In this document: one piece after another, positions 34,678-46,989 of the stretch | How positions within the stretch are numbered: position 1 is the first letter of the stretch | How the letters are laid out: each line of letters starts with the position of its first letter | The notes under the pieces: model-generated | What the model was told of the DNA's origin: nothing | What the model saw: the letters and a program-made list of their open reading frames with translations, nothing else | The model's database searches: none | Assembly (NCBI GenBank): GCA_947579605.1 | Contig: OX388305.1 | Location: 38,949,542-39,013,541 of the forward strand | From: Athripsodes cinereus | Taxonomy: Eukaryota; Arthropoda; Insecta; Trichoptera; Leptoceridae | Reading direction: 5' to 3' | Length of the DNA: 64,000 nt | Program-made: the position numbers and the translations under genes

Positions 34678-37600
34678 CTAATTTTTTCTAAGATTACCCA
34701 AAAATTTTCCAGTGTTGTTCATTATTTTTGCTTTTGACTCCTTACTATTTGATTTTGAATTTTTGCCCTTTGATGAATTGTGAGATGGATTGTTGGATTT
34801 CGAATTACATGCTGAATTCGATTTTTCATTAGATAACTTACACATTTGGCGGATTGATTCCACAGATTTGCTAGTTGATTTACTTTTAGAAGAGAATTTT
34901 CTAGATGCATTAGAATTATTACTGTTGGAAACGGAGCTAGTAGATGCATTTGATTTGTTGTTCGAAGACGCTGAATTGTTAGATGCATTAGAATTATTGC
35001 TATTAGAGGCGGAGTTGCTAGATGCTTTTGATTTTTTGTTTACAGAAGCTGAATTATTGCTAGAAGCGGAACTGCTTGATGCATTAGATTTACTGTTAAT
35101 AGACGCTGAATTATTGGATGCATTTGAGTTATTATTCGAAACAGAGTTATTTGATTTGACGTTTGCAGAAGCTGAATTATTTTTGGAAGCAGAGTTGCTT
35201 GCATTCGATTTATTGTTCGAAGACGCTGAACTATTAGATGCGTTAGAATTGTTACTGTTAGAGACGGAGTTGCTAGATGCATTAGATTTATTGTTCGAAG
35301 ACGCTGAATTATTAGACGCGTTAAAATTATTACTATTGGAGGCGGAATTGCTAGATCCATTTGATTTGTTGTTTACAGAAGCTGAATTATTGCTAGAAGC
35401 GGAACTGCTTGATGCATTAGATTTACTGTTTATAGACGCTGAATTATTGGATGCATTTGAGTTATTATTCAAAACAGAGTTATTTGATTTGATGTTTGCA
35501 GAAGCTGAATTATTTTTGGAAGCAGAGTTGCTTGATGCATTCGATTTATTGTTTGAAGACGCTGAACTATTAGAGGCGGAGTTGCTAACTGCATTGGATT
35601 TGTTGTTTACAGAAGCTGAATTACTACTAGAAGCGGAACTGCTTGATGCTTTAGATTTACTGTTTATAAACGCTGAATTATTGGATGCATTTGAGCTTTT
35701 ATTAGAAACAAAGTTATTTGATTTGACGTTTGCAGTAGCTGAATTATTTTTGGAAGCAGAGTTGCTTGATGCATTCGATTTATTGTCTGAAGACGCTGAA
35801 CTATTTGATGCGTTAGAATTGTTATTACTCGAGGCGGAGTTGCTTGATGCATTGGATTTGTTGTTTACAGAAGATGAATTATTACTAGAAGCGGAACTGC
35901 TTGATGCATTAGACTTACTGTTAATAGACGCTGAATTATTGGATGAATTTGAGTTATTATTGGAAACAGAGTAATTTGATTTGACGTTTGCAGAAGCTGA
36001 ATTATTGTTGGAAGCAGAGTTACAAGATGCATTTGATTTATTGTTCGAAGATCCTGAATTATAAGATGCATTAGAATTGTTACTGTTAGAGGCGGAGTTG
36101 CTAGTTGCATTAGATTTATTGTTCGAAGACGCTGAATTCTTAGACGCGTTAGAATTATTACTATTGAAGGCGGATTTGCTAGATGCATTTGATTTGTTGT
36201 TTTGAGACGCTGAGTTATAAGATGCATTAGAATTATTATTGTTGGAAACAGAGCTTTTCGATGCATTCGATTTATTGTTCGAAGACGTTGAATTATTAGA
36301 TGCGCTAGAATTATAACTATTTGAGGCGGAGTTGTTAGATGCATTTGATTTGTTGTTATTGACTGCTGAATTATTAGATGCATTAGAATTATTACTATTG
36401 GAAGTCAAAATAGAGGAAAAACCTGATATAACATCTGCATTTGAACAAGAGGAAGAGTTTGATGAAGCGTCTGGAATCAAACTTGATAAAGAGCTGGATG
36501 AAGCATCTAAATTACAAGTAGAGGGATAACTTGAAGAGGTATCTGCACTTGAACTAGAAGATGAGTTTGACGAAGCATCTGAGTTCGAACTAGATGAAGA
36601 GCTGGATGAAGCTTCTGAATTAGAAAACGAGGAAGAACTTGAAGAGGTATCTGCACATGAAATAGATGAAGAGCTTAATGAAGCATCTGCACTTGAACTA
36701 AAAGATGAGTTTGACGAAGCATCTGAGTTCGAACTAGTTGGAGAGCTGGATGAAGCATCTGAATCAGAAGTAGAGGAAGTACTTGAAGAAGCATCTGCAC
36801 ATGAACTAGATGAAGAGTTTGATGAAGCATCTGCACCTGAACTAGAACACGAACTCAATGATGTACCTGCATTTGAGCTAGAGGAAGAACTTGAAGCGGC
36901 ATCTGAAGTTGAACTAGATGAAGAGCTGGATGAAGCATCTGAATCAGAAGTAGAGGAAGTACTTGAATAGGCATCTGCACTTGAACAAGATGAAGAGCTG
37001 GATGAAGCATCTGCATTTGAACTAGAAGATGAGTTTGACGAAGCATCTGTGTTCGAACTAGAAGAGCTGCATGAAGCTTCTGAATAAGAAGTAGAGGAAG
37101 AACCGGCACCTGCACTTTTACCAGATGAAGAGTTTGATGAAGCATCTGCACTTGAACTAAAAGATGAGTTTGACGAAGCATCTGAGTTCGAACTAGTTGA
37201 AGAACTGGATGAAGCATCTGAATCAGAAGTAGAGGAAGTACTTGAAGAGGCATCTGCACATGAACTAGATGAAGAGTTTGATGAAGCATCTGCACTTGAA
37301 CTAGAAGATGAGTTTGACGAAGCATCTGAATTTGAACTAGATGATGAACTTGACAAAGCATCTGAAGTTGAACTAGATGAAGAGCTGGATGAAGCTTCTG
37401 AATTAGAAGTAGAGGAAGAACTTGGAGAGGTATCTGCACTTGAACTAGAAGATGAGTTTGACGAAGCATCTGAGTTCGAACTAGATGAAGAGCTGGATGA
37501 AGCATCTGAATTAGAAGTAGAGGAAGTACTTGAAGAGGCATCTGCACATGAACTTGATGAAGAGTTTGATGAAGCATCTGCACTTGAACTAGAAGATGAG

Positions 37601-40600
37601 TTTGACGAAGCATCTGAATTTGAACTAGATGATGAGTTTGACGAAGCATCTGAGTTCGAACTAGTCGAAGAGCTGGATGAAGCATCTGAATTAGAAGTAG
37701 AGGAAGTACTTGAAGAGGCATCTGCACTTGAACTAGATGAAGAATTTGATGAAGCATCTGCACTTGAACTAGAAGACGAGCTCAATGATGTACCTGCATT
37801 TGAGCTAGAGGAAGAACTTGAAGGGGCATCTGATATTGAACTAGATGAAGAGTTTGATGAAGCATCTGCACATGAACTAGAAGATGAGTTTGACGAAGTA
37901 TCTGAGTTCGAAGTAGATGATGAACTTGACAAAGCATCTGAAGTTGAACTAGATGAAGAGCTGGATGAAGCATCTGAAGTAGAAGTAGAGGAAGTACTTG
38001 AAGAGGCATCTGCACATGAACTTGATGAAGAGTTTGATGAAGCATCTGCACTTGGACTAGAAGATGAGTTTGACGAAGCATCTGAATTTGAACTAGATGA
38101 TGAGTTTGACGAAGCATCTGAGTTCGAACTAGTTGAAGAGCTGGATGAAGCATCTGAATTAGAAGTAGAGGAAGTACTTGAAGAGGCATCTGCACATGAA
38201 CTAGATGAAGAGTTTGATGAAGCATCTGACTTTGAACTAGATGATGAACTTGACAAAGCATCTGAAGTTGAACTAGATGAAGAGCTGGATGAAGCTTCTG
38301 AATTAGAAGTAGAGGAAGAACTTGGAGAGGTATCTGCACTTGAACGAGAAGATGAGTTTGACGAAGCATCTGAATTTGAACTAGATGATGAGTTTGACGA
38401 AGCATCTGAGTTCGAACTAGTCGAAGAGCTGGATGAAGCATCTGAATTAGAAGTAGAGGAAGTACTTGAAGAGGCATCTGCACATGAACTAGATGAAGAG
38501 TTTGATGAAGCATCTGAATTTGAACTTGGTGATGAACTTGACAAAGCATCTGACGTGGAACTAGATGAAGAGCTGGATGAAGCTTCTGAATTAGAAGTAG
38601 AGGAAGAACTGGTACCTGCACTTGAACTACATGAAGAGCTTGATGAAGCATCTGCACTTGAACTAGATGATGAACTTGACAAATCATCTGAAGTTGAACT
38701 AGATGAAGAGCTGGATGAAGCTTCTGAATTAGAAATAGAGGAAGAACTTGGAGAGGTATCTGCACTTGAACTAGAAGATGAGTTTGACGAAGCATCTGAG
38801 TTCGAACTAGATGAAGAGCTGGATGAAGCATCTGAATTAGAAGTAGAGGAAGTACTTGAAGAGGCATCTGCACATGAACTTGATGAAGGGTTTGATGAAG
38901 CATCTGCACTTGAGCTAGAAGATGAGTTTGACGAAGCATCTGAATTTGAACTAGATGATGAGTTTGACGAAGCATCTGAGTTCGAACTAGTCGAAGAGCT
39001 GGATGAAGCATCTGAATTAGAAGTAGAGGAAGTACTTGAAGAGGCATCTGCACTTGAACTAGATAAAGAGTTTGATGAAGCATCTGCACTTGAACTAGAA
39101 GATGAGTTTGACGAAGCATCTGAATTTGAACTAGATGATGAGTTTGACGAAGCATCTGAGTTCGAACTAGTCGAAGAGCTGGATGAAGCATCTGAATTAG
39201 AAGTAGAGGAAGAACTGGTACCTGCACTTGAACTACATGAAGAGCTTGATGAAGCATCTGCACTTGAACTAGATGATGAACTTGACAAATCATCTGAAGT
39301 TGAACTAGATGAAGAGCTGGATGAAGCTTCTGAATTAGAAGTAGGGGAAGAACTTGGAGAGGTATCTGCACATGAACTAGAAGATGAGTTTGACGAAACA
39401 TCTGAGTTCGAACTAGTTGAAGAGCTGGATGAAGCATCTGAATTAGAAGTAGAGGAAGTACTTGAAGAGGCATCTGCACATGAACTTGATGAAGAGTTTG
39501 ATGAAGCATCTGCACTTGAACTAGAAGATGAGTTTGACGAAGCATTTGAATTTGAACTAGATGATGAGTTTGACGAAGCATCTGAATTTGAACTAGATGA
39601 AGAGTTTGACGAAGCATCTGAGTTCGAACTAGTTGAAGAGCTGGATGAAGCATCTGAATTAGAAGTAGAGGAAGTACTTGAAGAGGCATCTGCACATGAA
39701 CTTGATGAAGAGTTTGATGAAGCATCTGCACTTGAACTAGAAGATGAGTTTGACGAAGCATCTGAATTTGAACTAGATGATGAGTTTGACGAAGCATCTG
39801 AGTTCGAACTAGTTGAAGAGCTGGATGAAGCATCTGAATTAGAAGTAGAGGAAGTACTTGAGGAGGCATCTGCACATGAACTTGATGAAGGGTTTGATAA
39901 AGCATCTGAATTTGAACTTGGTGATGAACTTGACAAAGCATCTGACGTGGAACTAGATGAAGAGCTGGATGAAGCTTCTGAATTAGAAGTAGAGGAAGAA
40001 CTGGTACCTGCACTTGAACTACATGAAGAGCTTGATGAAGCATCTGCACTTGAACTAGATGATGAACTTGACAAATCATCTGAAGTTGAACTAGATGAAG
40101 AGCTGGATGAAGCTTCTGAATTAGAAGTAGGGGAAGAACTTGGAGAGGTATCTGCACATGAACTAGAAGATGAGTTTGACGAAACATCTGAGTTCGAACT
40201 AGTTGAAGAGCTGGATGAAGCATCTGAATTAGAAGTAGAGGAAGTACTTGAAGAGGCATCTGCACATGAACTTGATGAAGAGTTTGATGAAGCATCTGCA
40301 CTTGAACTAGAAGATGAGTTTGACGAAGCATTTGAATTTGAACTAGATGATGAGTTTGACGAAGCATCTGAATTTGAACTAGATGAAGAGTTTGACGAAG
40401 CATCTGAGTTCGAACTAGTTGAAGAGCTGGATGAAGCATCTGAATTAGAAGTAGAGGAAGTACTTGAAGAGGCATCTGCACATGAACTTGATGAAGAGTT
40501 TGATGAAGCATCTGCACTTGAACTAGAAGATGAGTTTGACGAAGCATCTGAATTTGAACTAGATGATGAGTTTGACGAAGCATCTGAGTTCGAACTAGTT

Positions 40601-43600
40601 GAAGAGCTGGATGAAGCATCTGAATTAGAAGTAGAGGAAGTACTTGAGGAGGCATCTGCACATGAACTTGATGAAGGGTTTGATGAAGCATCTGCACTTG
40701 AGCTAGAAGATGAGTTTGACGAAGCATCTGAATTTGAACTAGATGATGAGTTTGACGAAGCATCTGAGTTCGAACTAGTCGAAGAGCTGGATGAAGCATC
40801 TGAATTAGAAGTAGAGGAAGTACTTGAAGAGGCATCTGCACTTGAACTAGATAAAGAGTTTGATGAAGCATCTGCACTTGAACTAGAAGATGAGTTTGAC
40901 GAAGCATCTGAATTTGAACTAGATGATGAGTTTGACGAAGCATCTGAGTTCGAACTAGTCGAAGAGCTGGATGAAGCATCTGAATTAGAAGTAGAGGAAG
41001 TACTTGAAGAGGCATCTGCACATGAACTAGATGAAGAGTTTGATGAAGCATCTGAATTTGAACTTGGTGATGAACTTGACAAAGCATCTGACGTGGAACT
41101 AGATGAAGAGCTGGATGAAGCTTCTGAATTAGAAGTAGAGGAAGAACTGGTACCTGCACTTGAACTACATGAAGAGCTTGATGAAGCATCTGCACTTGAA
41201 CTAGATGATGAACTTGACAAATCATCTGAAGTTGAACTAGATGAAGAGCTGGATGAAGCTTCTGAATTAGAAGTAGAGGAAGAACTTGGAGAGGTATCTG
41301 CACTTGAACTAGAAGATGAGTTTGACAAAGTATCTGAGTTCGAACTAGATGAAGAGCTGGATGAAGCATCTGAATTAGAAGTAGAGGAAGAACTTGAAGA
41401 GGCATCTGCACATGAACTAGATAAAGAGTTTGACGAAACATCTGAATTTGAACTAGATGATGAGTTTGACGAAGCATCTGAATTTGAACTAGATGATGAG
41501 TTTGACGAAGCATCTGAGTTCGAACTAGTTGAAGAGCTGGATGAAGCATCTGAATTAGAAGTAGAGGAAGTACTTGAAGAGGCATCTGACGTGGAACTAG
41601 ATGAAGAGCTGGATGAAGCTTCTGAATTAGAAGTAGAGGAAGAACTGGTACCTGCACTTGAACTACATGAAGAGCTTGATGAAGCATCTGCACTTGAACT
41701 AGATGATGAACTTGACAAATCATCTGAAGTTGAACTAGATGAAGAGCTGGATGAAGCTTCTGAATTAGAAGTAGGGGAAGAACTTGGAGAGGTATCTGCA
41801 CATGAACTAGAAGATGAGTTTGACGAAACATCTGAGTTCGAACTAGTTGAAGAGCTGGATGAAGCATCTGAATTAGAAGTAGAGGAAGTACTTGAAGAGG
41901 CATCTGCACATGAACTTGATGAAGAGTTTGATGAAGCATCTGCACTTGAACTAGAAGATGAGTTTGACGAAGCATCTGAATTTGAACTAGATGATGAGTT
42001 TGTCGAAGCATCTGAGTTCGAACTAGTTGAAGAGCTGGATGAAGCATCTGAATTAGAAGCAGAGGAAGTACTTGAAGAGGCATCTGCACATGAACTAGAT
42101 GAAGAGTTTGATGAAGCATCTGACTTTGAACTAGATGATGAACTTGACAAAGTATCTGAAGTTGAACTAGATGAAGAGCTGGATGAAGCTTCTGAATTAG
42201 AAGTAGAAGGCGAACTTGAAGAGGTATCTGCACTTGAACTAGAAGATGAGTTTGACAAAGCATCTGAGTTCGAACTAGATGAAGAGCTGGATGAAGCTTC
42301 TGAATTAGAAGTAGAGGAAGTACTTGAAGAGGCATCTGCACATGAACTAGATGATGAGTTTGATGAAGCATCTGCACTTGAACTAGAAGATGAGTTTGAC
42401 GAAGCATCTGAATTTGAACTAGATGAAGAGCTGGATGAAGCTTCTGAATTAGAAGTAGAGGAAGAACTTGGAGAGGTATCTGCACTTGAACTAGAAGATG
42501 AGTTTGACGAAGCATCTGAGTTCGAACTAGATGAAGAGCTGGATGAAGCATCTGAATAAGAAGTAGAGAAAGTACTTGAAGAGGCATCTGCACATGAACT
42601 TGATGAAGAGTTTGATGAAGCATCTGCACTTGAACTAGAAGATGAGTTTGACGAAGCATCTGAATTTGAACTAGATGATGAGTTTGACGAAGCATCTGAG
42701 TTCGAACTAGTTGAAGAGCTGGATGAAGCTTCTGAATTATAAGTAGAGGAAGTACTTGAAGAGGCATCTGCACATGAACTAGATGAAGAGTTTGATGAAG
42801 CATCTGACTTTGAACTAGATGATGAACTTGACAAAGCATCTGAAGGTGAACTAGATGAAGAGCTGGATGAAGCTTCTGAATTAGAAGTAGTGGAAGAACT
42901 TGGAGAGGTATCTGCACTTGAACTAGAAGATGAGTTTGACAAAGCATCTGAGTTCGAACTAGATGAAGCGCTGGATGAAGCTTCTGAATTATAAGTAGAG
43001 GAAGTACTTGAAGAGGCATCTGCACATGAACTAGATGAAGAGTTTGATGAAGCATCTGACTTTGAACTAGATGATGAACTTGACAAAGCATCTGAAGGTG
43101 AACTAGATGAAGACCTGGATGAAGCTTCTGAATTAGAAGTAGAGGAAGAACTTGGAGAGGTATCTGCACTTGAACTAGAAGATGAGTTTGACAAAGCATC
43201 TGAGTTCGAACTAGATGAAGAGCTGGATGAAGCTTCTGAATTAGAAGTAGAGGAAGTACTTGAAGAGGCATCTGCACATGAACTAGATGATGAGTTTGAT
43301 GAAGCATCTGCACTTGAACTAGAAGATGAGTTTGACGAAGCATCTGAGTTCGAACTAGATGAAGAGCTGGATGAAGCATCTGAATCAGAAGTAGAGGAAG
43401 TACTTGAAGAGGCATCTGCACATGAACTTGATGAAGAGTTTGATGAAGCATCTGCACTTGAACTAGAAGATAAGTTTGACGAAGCATCTGAGTTCGAACT
43501 AGATGAAGAGCTAGATGAAGCATCTGAATTAGAAGTAGAGGAAGAACTTGAAGATGTATCTGCACATGAACTAGATGAAGAGTTTGATGAAGTCTTAGTT

Positions 43601-46600
43601 GAATAGGTATCCTTAGATTTATTTTTGCCCATGGAATCTGACGATTTAGATTTATTCTTATTGTTTTTGTTTTTATTTGTATTGCATTTGGAACTACTAT
43701 TTGAATTGTTATTTGCAGATTTTGAGTCATTAGCTATAGTTTCTGCACTACTCTTGCTGGAACGTGTATTCTTCGATTTATTGTTGCTTACAGATTCTGA
43801 TAATTCTGATTTATTGTTGGTTTCTTTGGTTTTTTTGTTATTTTCTTTGGCTTTGGATGTATAATTTGATTTCTCTTTTAAAGATGTTGAATCTTTGTCT
43901 TTGATTTCTGCACTTTTCTCACTTAAAGTTATATCCTTACATTTATTTCTGCTTGTAGATTCTGACGATTCTGATTTATTGTTGTTGTCTTTGCCTTTTT
44001 TGTTATTTTCATTGAATTTGGATGTACAATTTGATTTCTTCATTAAATATTTTGAATCTTTGTCCTTGATTTCTGCATTATTAGTGATAGAGCAGCTATC
44101 TTCTGATTTCTTTTTGTCTTGAAATTCTGATGAAGTGTTTTTTTTTTTAATGATTTTATCTTTGTTCTCACCCTCATTTGAATTGGATGATGTTTTCGTT
44201 TTCTGATTGGACGATTGTAATTTATTATTATTTATAATTTCACTTTTACCTTTGAAGCTTTCTTTTTTGACTTCACTAGTTTCGTAAGAATTTGATGTAT
44301 CTGATTTTTTAGTAGTTTTTGATCGATGATTTTTTTCGTTTGATGTTGATTTCAATTTATTTTTACAAACTTCAACTGAACTTGATGTTTTGGAATATTT
44401 CGCTGAAATATCTTTGTTAGTAGTAGTATTACTATCTGGCTTCTTAGAAGCATTCGTAAATATTTTATTAGGTGCTTTGCTATTACTTTCTTTGGAAGAA
44501 ATAGTTTCTTCTGAGTTTTTTGACGGACTGCTGATTGATTTTAATGATTTAAAATTTGTTTTAAATATTCCTGATGTCGATTTGATTTCTTTTGATGAGC
44601 TCTTTGAGTTCGAATTTCTGTTTGATATCAATTTTGGTTGTGGAAGGCTGCGTCCTGCTTGTATTGTTTGACAAGGTAAACCATTGAACTCCTGAGAAAA
44701 ATAATGTTTTTTTTTTATATATATACAAGTGTTAAATTGAACGATGCTTTTAGCCACATGCCAATATGGCAAAAATGTTAGTGCACAAAACCATTCTGAT
44801 CCAATACTTAAATATACAAAAAAGACATTCACATGGTTGAAAAATTGTTATTTTCTCTAATTCACAATGCACTGCGATGATATATGCTGCGAGTAGATTA
44901 ATAAGAAAATTTGCTTTCACATGAAAAAATGCTGGTGCACAACTACGTTCTGATGCCAACACGTAAGCAAGTGAAACTTGGACATGGTTGAAGAAAACAA
45001 AAATTGAATAAATGCTATGGAGATGCAATCGCTGAGAAGAATGTTTTAAAACTATTGTGTTAAGAAATGAAGAAAGAGAATATTACGAAAGTGAGCGGAT
45101 GCAAGAGGAGAATTGTGAACAAGATACAATTGTTTAGATAATATTTAAACATACATACATACCATCACGCCGCTTCCCTCGCGGGGTAGGCAGAAAGGAT
45201 CGAGCGCCACTTCCTTCTATCCTTGCATACATCTTTCGTTTCCGTCACTGTCATACAATTCCTCATGCATGCTCTCCTGTTCAATGTGCTCAACACCTGA
45301 CCGTCCTGTAGGAATTGATTTAAATGATCTTGCCATTTAATCCTAGGACGCCCACATCTCCGAGCACCATTCCTCTCAGCCAAATATATCTTCTTAGTCA
45401 TTCTATCCTCATTCATTCTTTCCACGTGCCCGAACCATCTTAACTTATTTACATTCATCCTTGTTATTACACCCACTTTCATTCCACATTCCTTTCGTAT
45501 ATCACTGTTACGCACACGATCTCTCAGACTTTTACCACACATCCTTCTCAACGATCTCATTTCTACTGCATTAATGCCACTTTCATCTTTCTTTAACCAT
45601 GTCCACGTCTCACTTGCATACATAAGTGTTGGCACTAAGATAGCAGAGTGCACCAACCTTTTAGCTGTGGTAGATATGTTTCTATTTGCAATTATTGGTC
45701 GGATTGCACCATTTACCTTATTGCCAGCAACTTTTCTCCTTTCAATATCGCTTTCACACTTCCCATCTCTCGTGAACAAACTACCTAATGATTGACAACG
45801 AAGTGTTAGAGCAAGTTGAAGAATATTTAAACAATTTTATCTTATTCACAATACTCCTCTTGCACATATAATGTGGAACGAATGGTTGATGCAAAGATGA
45901 TATAAAAAATGTATGTAGGTATCTTAAAAAAAAATATTTTTGTTTTGGTTTATGTAATTATATTGTTTAATTTTTAATGTTTTAATCGTTTAATTAGGGT
46001 TTTGTTTTTTGTTTTTTTTTTATATTATATTGGTTGATTTTTGTAAAAACCTTACTTTTGTAAAAAGGCTATTTGCTGTCAATGATAATAAAATTAAATT
46101 AAATTAAAAATCGTGGCTTGACAGCGTAGATCAAATTCTGGAGGACGGGCGTAGGTCCATAAAAAGAAATTGTAGTAAGCGTACGAGAAATTGCATACGT
46201 ACGATGCCGGAGAGTCGTCATGTCGACTACCCAGTTCCATAACTTATTTCACAAGTGTGGTAGCCAGCAGACCAGCTGCATGCAAAAAATATGCGATTTT
46301 CAATTTTATAAATATATTAACATAAAATATCATTACACACTATACTATACTATACCCTCACGCCGTGTCCCAGATGGGGTAGGCAGAGAGAACGGAACGA
46401 CATGTCGATCTATCCTTACATACTTCTTTCGTTTTCTCTACATTCATCCAGTTTCTCATACATGCACGCCGATTCCTCTTACTTAACACGCGACCGTCCT
46501 TGAGAATTTAATCCACGTGGTTAAGCCACGTAGTTCTTGGACGTCCGCGCTTTCTCACACCCTCTCTTTCAGATAAATACACCCTCTTCGCCAATCTTTA

Positions 46601-46801
46601 TTTGACTTTAATTGTTTCTTTGATTGACTGTATTTGAAATTATTAAATTATGATTAATTATATGAAATGTATATATGACGAGTCCAAGTGCCTCCATAAT
46701 AGGGGCCTAGGGACAATAAGAAACAATAAAACAATATAGGTATAAAAAAAACTCACCTCAATGGCCATCAAAAATAAAAACAATAAAAAAATTAACTTCA
46801 T
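34678..46801 (-). CDS. Gene B: giant serine-rich secreted repeat protein (sericin-like)
   Basis: Exon 1 is 46757-46801 (45 nt, MKLIFLLFLFLMAIE, signal peptide), donor GTGAGT. Exon 2 is 34678-44691 after TTTTTCTCAG. Both are phase 0, giving about 3352 aa. The mature N-terminus EFNGLPCQTIQAGRS leads a ~360-residue Ser/Lys/Asn-rich region. It is followed by about 200 tandem 12-residue units of the type SSSSSxxDASSx (x often NS, SA, CA), acidic and nearly Lys-free. Next comes a ~500-residue Asn/Ser/Ala/Lys repeat region and a basic 75-residue tail with two Cys (ESIRQMCKLSNEKSNSAC). No stop breaks the 10-kb exon. Composition and design match lepidopteran sericins (silk glue made in the middle silk gland). 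Alternatives are a salivary or eggshell mucin. Identity as sericin-like is inference. Confidence 0.8.
34905..36395 (-). repeat. Asn/Ser/Ala/Lys repeat array of gene B
   Basis: Coding repeat translating as SASSNNKSNASS, NSASNSNNSNASN and variants, with longer composite units containing SASANVKSNNSVSNNNSN and SASINSKSNASS. Units are less regular than in the 12-mer array. Lys recurs in almost every unit, so this block is basic. Confidence 0.8.
36480..43600 (-). repeat. 36-bp (12-residue) Ser/Asp/Ala array of gene B
   Basis: About 200 units of 36 bp. Main types: SSSSSNSDASSN, SSSSSSADASSN, SSSSSCADASSS, TSSTSNSDASSS, SSTSSNSDASSN and SCSSSAGTSSSS. Asp or Glu falls once per unit and Cys about every five units. 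Higher-order blocks are duplicated: GGTACC-marked units recur at about 38610, 39217, 40003, 41149 and 41648, and the ~680 bp from 39200 recurs almost unchanged 786 bp further on. Since 36 is divisible by 3, antisense frames stay open by chance. Confidence 0.9.
44945..45130 (+). pseudogene. RTE-type LINE fragment (copy 6), intronic
   Basis: At nucleotide level the plus strand matches the YASETWTW through VSGCKR part of the family (GTGAAACTTGGACATGG, GTGAGCGGATGCAAGAG) with many indels. Confidence 0.6.
45165..45800 (-). pseudogene. RTE-type LINE C-terminal copy (copy 7), longest open
   Basis: 204 open codons on the minus strand: FTRDGKCESDIERRKVAGN, LMYASETWTWLKKDES, LRWFGHVERMNEDRMTKK, CGRPRIKWQDHLNQFLQ, CMRNCMTVTETKDVC, WRSILSAYPAREAA. 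It is 5'-truncated (no RT motifs) and ends with a TGGTATG tetranucleotide tail. It is the best copy here for defining the family. It lies in the gene B intron in gene orientation, so it is probably transcribed and spliced out with it. Confidence 0.85.
46110..46235 (+). pseudogene. RTE-type LINE fragment (copy 8), intronic
   Basis: The plus frame reads WLDSVDQILEDGRRSIKRN, then CIRTMPESRHVDYP in decayed form. It matches the WLDHVDQIL subfamily of copy 5. Confidence 0.6.
46355..46600 (-). pseudogene. RTE-type LINE fragment (copy 9), intronic
   Basis: The minus strand matches the region from VYLSERE through GRPRTTWLNHV, RRACMRNWMNVE and SYPIWDTA, with a frame break near 46510. Confidence 0.65.
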
Positions 46802-46944
46802 TTTATATTTTGTAACGTAAGGTCTTATTTTTATCCAATATTGATAATGATTTGCGATGTCAAAAAAGGGAAAAAAATTAAACACTTTAACACAGTTTGA
46901 AGTGAAACTGAGTCACCGTTATTTTTTTTAAACCACGTTTGCCC

Positions 46945-46985
46945 TTTTTATACAAAATGAAGAATAAATAAGCCTATATTAGCAT
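46945..46985 (-). promoter_or_regulatory. Gene B promoter: TATA box and POU-like site
   Basis: TATAAAAA on the minus strand at 46945-46952, 150 bp upstream of the ATG; transcription should start near 46920. ATGCTAAT, an octamer-type POU motif, lies at 46978-46985, and a match to the forkhead/SGF-1 consensus (ATGTTTGTTT on the plus strand) at 47115-47124. Sericin promoters of Bombyx are known to use SGF-1 and the POU factor SGF-3. The match here is by motif only. Confidence 0.5.
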
Positions 46986-46989
46986 CAAT

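Larger units (their letters stand above)
44692..46756 (-). other. Gene B intron 1, filled with RTE fragments
   Basis: The donor at 46751-46756 (GTGAGT) and acceptor at 44692-44701 (TTTTTCTCAG) define a 2065-nt intron. It contains four RTE pieces in both orientations (44945-45130, 45165-45800, 46110-46235, 46355-46600). Confidence 0.75.

Noticed and set aside
34790..35974. Plus-strand frame rich in Leu/Glu/Asp opposite the C-terminal array of gene B
   Set aside because: Antisense shadow of the Asn/Ser/Ala/Lys repeat, open for the same periodicity reason.
38555..42559. A long plus-strand frame (over 1300 codons) encoding an acidic Glu/Asp-rich repeat protein
   Set aside because: It is the antisense of the gene B serine array. 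The repeat unit is 36 bp, so any stop-free frame of one unit stays open throughout; there is no start context, signal or splice site for it.
36480..43600. CRISPR-like regularly spaced repeats
   Set aside because: Units are contiguous 36-bp coding repeats without unique spacers, in a eukaryotic gene.
37782..43730. A minus-strand frame of nearly 2000 codons rich in Leu/His/Gln/Val in the same array
   Set aside because: Second open frame of the same 36-bp repeat. The Ser frame is the one joined in phase to a signal-peptide exon and extending beyond the array on both sides.
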